Shown here one piece after another: positions 6,902-8,689 of a DNA stretch of 8,689 bases. Source of the DNA: Methylocystaceae bacterium (GTDB lineage Bacteria > Pseudomonadota > Alphaproteobacteria > Rhizobiales > Beijerinckiaceae); contig PLZT01000690.1 of assembly GCA_003152255.1 (NCBI GenBank), forward strand, positions 3,087-11,775, read 5' to 3'. The number at the start of each line of letters is the position of its first letter. The first letter of the stretch is position 1. Under the pieces are notes generated by a model. It was not told the DNA's origin and ran no database searches. It saw only the letters and a list, made by a program, of their open reading frames with translations. Position numbers and translations under genes: made by a program.

Positions 6902-8689
6902 TCAGGGAGTTGGCGGTGATTTGATGCTGGCTTTTATCGCCTCGATGGCGGCGGCGTCGGCATGAACTAGCCTTCGAGGACGGGACGCCGCTGCGATAGC
7001 GCGGCTGCGCAACCGTCCTTTGCGCACCCAGCCATAGATGGTCGATCCAGGAACAGCGAGTTTCTCAGCCAATTCTGGGATTGTCCATTCATCCGGCTCG
7101 CGATCCACCTTGGGGACGCGCAGCTGACGCGCTGCCTCCTGGGGTGCGGCGCTGTAAAGCAGGTGGCGGACCATGGATGGGCTGAACGCATCGCAACGCT
7201 TGGCCGGCCGCCATCCTTCACGGTTCAAGATGGTCGCGATTTTGGCGCTGTCGCTCCCGGCGTGGTGAAGTTCCGACACCCGGGCGACCAATGCGGTGTA
7301 GGTGCTGAGGGCCTTGGCGTTGGAAACCGGGCGGATCACCCTGTGCTGCGTCCGAACGCCACCGTGCCAGTGACATTCGACACGGACCTGTTCAGTGCCA
7401 TCGATAACTTCAATCAGAATACGGTCCAGGAGCAGACGCACTATGGTCTGACGATCTTCCTGGGTCGTTGTTTCGGCGCGCCACAGTGCCGGCAAGTCCT
7501 GAGCCACAGCTTGTATCGCGGCGATTTCCGTCAGGCTCGGCGCCGCCGGCTGCTCGCGCCGACGTCGCTCGAAATCGGCTTCCAGTCGCGCCTGGTCCCC
7601 CAACGCTTCTTCCCAGGCTCGCTCAAGCGTGCGGGCCACCAATCGGTTCTCGGGTTCTACGGCCTGGTATTGGAGATGCGCCCGCTGGGCGGCATAGGCG
7701 GCCCGTTCCAAGTTTTGCCGCCAAAGCCGCTCCAGCGCTGCGTGCTCAGCCTCCACATCCGCGGCAACCGCGAGGCTGACCTCGATGGCCGCCGGTTGCA
7801 CCGCCGCCAAGACGAGGTCAGCGATGAGCTTGTCGAGGGGCGCCGCCGTCAGCGATTGGCAGAGCGGCTCGTCATAAGTCGATCTCATGTTCCCGCACTG
7901 ATAGCGGGGAGCATGGCCATTGTTGTTATAGGCCGAGGTCATCCGTAAGCCACAGCGGCCGCAGATCAGAAGTCCCGATAGTAACGCGCTTCCGGCGCGA
8001 GCCGGACCTTTCAGTCTGGCTGCGTTCGCCCGGAGCCGAGCCTGATTTTCCTGATACTGGTCCCAGGTGATGTAGGCGGGCACATGATCTGGAATGACGA
8101 CGGCGGCATTGTCGAGTTTGGGCGATTTACGCCCGGTCCTTGGATGACCTGGCTTATAACGCCGCCGATCGGTCGGACGCAGGCCATAGACGTAGGCGCC
8201 GGCGTAGATCGGGTTGACCAATAGACAATACAACGATGGACGGTTAGGCCGGCGCCACTCAAGCTCGCCCTTGTTCTGGCCGTTGGCAGCGTGGACTGGC
8301 ATGCGGATCTCGTTGATGGCGAGATGGCGCAATACCTTGCCGATCGTGCCGAAGCGTTGGTAAAGGTCGAAGACCAAGCGGATCGTTGCTTGCGCTTGCT
8401 CATCGGGATCGAGAATGATTTCTCCCGATGGCCGGCGCACATAGCCCATGGGCACAGGCTTACCAAGCTCCCCACGCCGCGCCTTGGCCATCCGCGCTTC
8501 GAGCATTCTCGCCTTGAGGATGTGGAGTTCGGCCTCTGACATCGTCGCCTTCAGCCCCAAAAGAAGCCGGTCATTGTAGCAACCTCCGGGATCATACACG
8601 CCTTCGGGATCAGCGATGAGCGTGTCGAACACCGCGCAGATCTCCAGCAATTGATGCCAATCCAGACAAGAACGCGCAAGGCGGGACAT
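6902..8689 (-). CDS. Large serine recombinase, intact but cut by the window edge
   Basis: Site-specific recombinase of the resolvase/invertase superfamily, probably moving its own mobile unit. The frame is open to 8689; the first visible residues MSRLARS are internal (they align with the middle of the catalytic domain of the copy at 762-2928), so about 110-120 N-terminal residues including the catalytic serine lie outside. Counting from that methionine: end of the resolvase domain with catalytic arginines (residues 3 and 6) and helix E (to about 65); recombinase domain with GKPVPMGYVRRPSGE and VNPIYAGAYVYG (about 70-210); zinc ribbon with cysteines 243, 246, 265 and 277; long charged coiled-coil region (about 305-380); then a C-terminal block with EWTIPELAEKLAVPGSTIYG (534-553) and KGRLRSR, a MerR-like helix-turn-helix. 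No internal stop or frameshift appears in 595 codons, in contrast with the left copy. The 3' end abuts the truncated ISAs1 element. Confidence 0.9.
   Translation of the reverse strand: MSRLARSCLDWHQLLEICAVFDTLIADPEGVYDPGGCYNDRLLLGLKATMSEAELHILKARMLEARMAKARRGELGKPVPMGYVRRPSGEIILDPDEQAQATIRLVFDLYQRFGTIGKVLRHLAINEIRMPVHAANGQNKGELEWRRPNRPSLYCLLVNPIYAGAYVYGLRPTDRRRYKPGHPRTGRKSPKLDNAAVVIPDHVPAYITWDQYQENQARLRANAARLKGPARAGSALLSGLLICGRCGLRMTSAYNNNGHAPRYQCGNMRSTYDEPLCQSLTAAPLDKLIADLVLAAVQPAAIEVSLAVAADVEAEHAALERLWRQNLERAAYAAQRAHLQYQAVEPENRLVARTLERAWEEALGDQARLEADFERRRREQPAAPSLTEIAAIQAVAQDLPALWRAETTTQEDRQTIVRLLLDRILIEVIDGTEQVRVECHWHGGVRTQHRVIRPVSNAKALSTYTALVARVSELHHAGSDSAKIATILNREGWRPAKRCDAFSPSMVRHLLYSAAPQEAARQLRVPKVDREPDEWTIPELAEKLAVPGSTIYGWVRKGRLRSRAIAAASRPRRLVHADAAAIEAIKASIKSPPTP

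Noticed and set aside
7163..7948. Plus-strand 261-codon frame opposite the intact recombinase
   Set aside because: The opposite strand holds an uninterrupted, motif-bearing recombinase; this frame has no recognisable domain or ribosome binding site.

Overview
This window looks like part of a GC-rich alphaproteobacterial genome (Rhizobiales, perhaps a methylotroph or methanotroph; this is inferred from the style of the transposases and recombinases, not from any marker gene). It has no housekeeping gene, rRNA, tRNA or CRISPR array. It is a pile-up of mobile elements of different ages around one recognisable non-mobile gene.

Layout from left to right. 1-655: a decayed IS3-family element on the minus strand (orfA with a frameshift, orfB broken and running off the left edge). 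664-693: an 8-bp inverted repeat. 748-3054: a dead serine-recombinase unit on the minus strand. It has a small upstream reading frame, then a large recombinase with a stop codon just after its catalytic serine and several frameshifts. 3130-3498: the C-terminal remnant of an IS4-family transposase (plus strand). 3506 to about 4600: an IS110-family element on the minus strand. Its transposase has lost a short N-terminal segment, but its leader still folds as expected for a bridge RNA. 4675-5748: a secreted coiled-coil protein of unknown function, clearly more A+T-rich than the rest. 5826-6859: an ISAs1-family element (plus strand) cut off just before its 3' end. From about 6860 to the right edge: a second, intact serine recombinase of the same family as the dead one, on the minus strand, with its N-terminus outside the window.

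The two recombinase units are in the same orientation and share a 3'-terminal motif (748-769 and 6862-6883) that probably marks the end of this mobile unit; the right-hand unit abuts and truncates the ISAs1 element there. The strongest lead is the IS110 leader. It can form a 5' hairpin and two further stem-loops. One loop carries an 8-nt sequence complementary to DNA at the right end of the element, and another carries 6 nt identical to the terminal bases of the element, as the bridge-RNA guide model predicts. The secreted protein is the only candidate cargo or stranded host gene.

Nothing here is shown to be a new defence or metabolic system. The interest lies in the RNA-guided IS110 relic, the serine-recombinase unit with its small partner frame and C-terminal helix-turn-helix, and the unassigned secreted protein.
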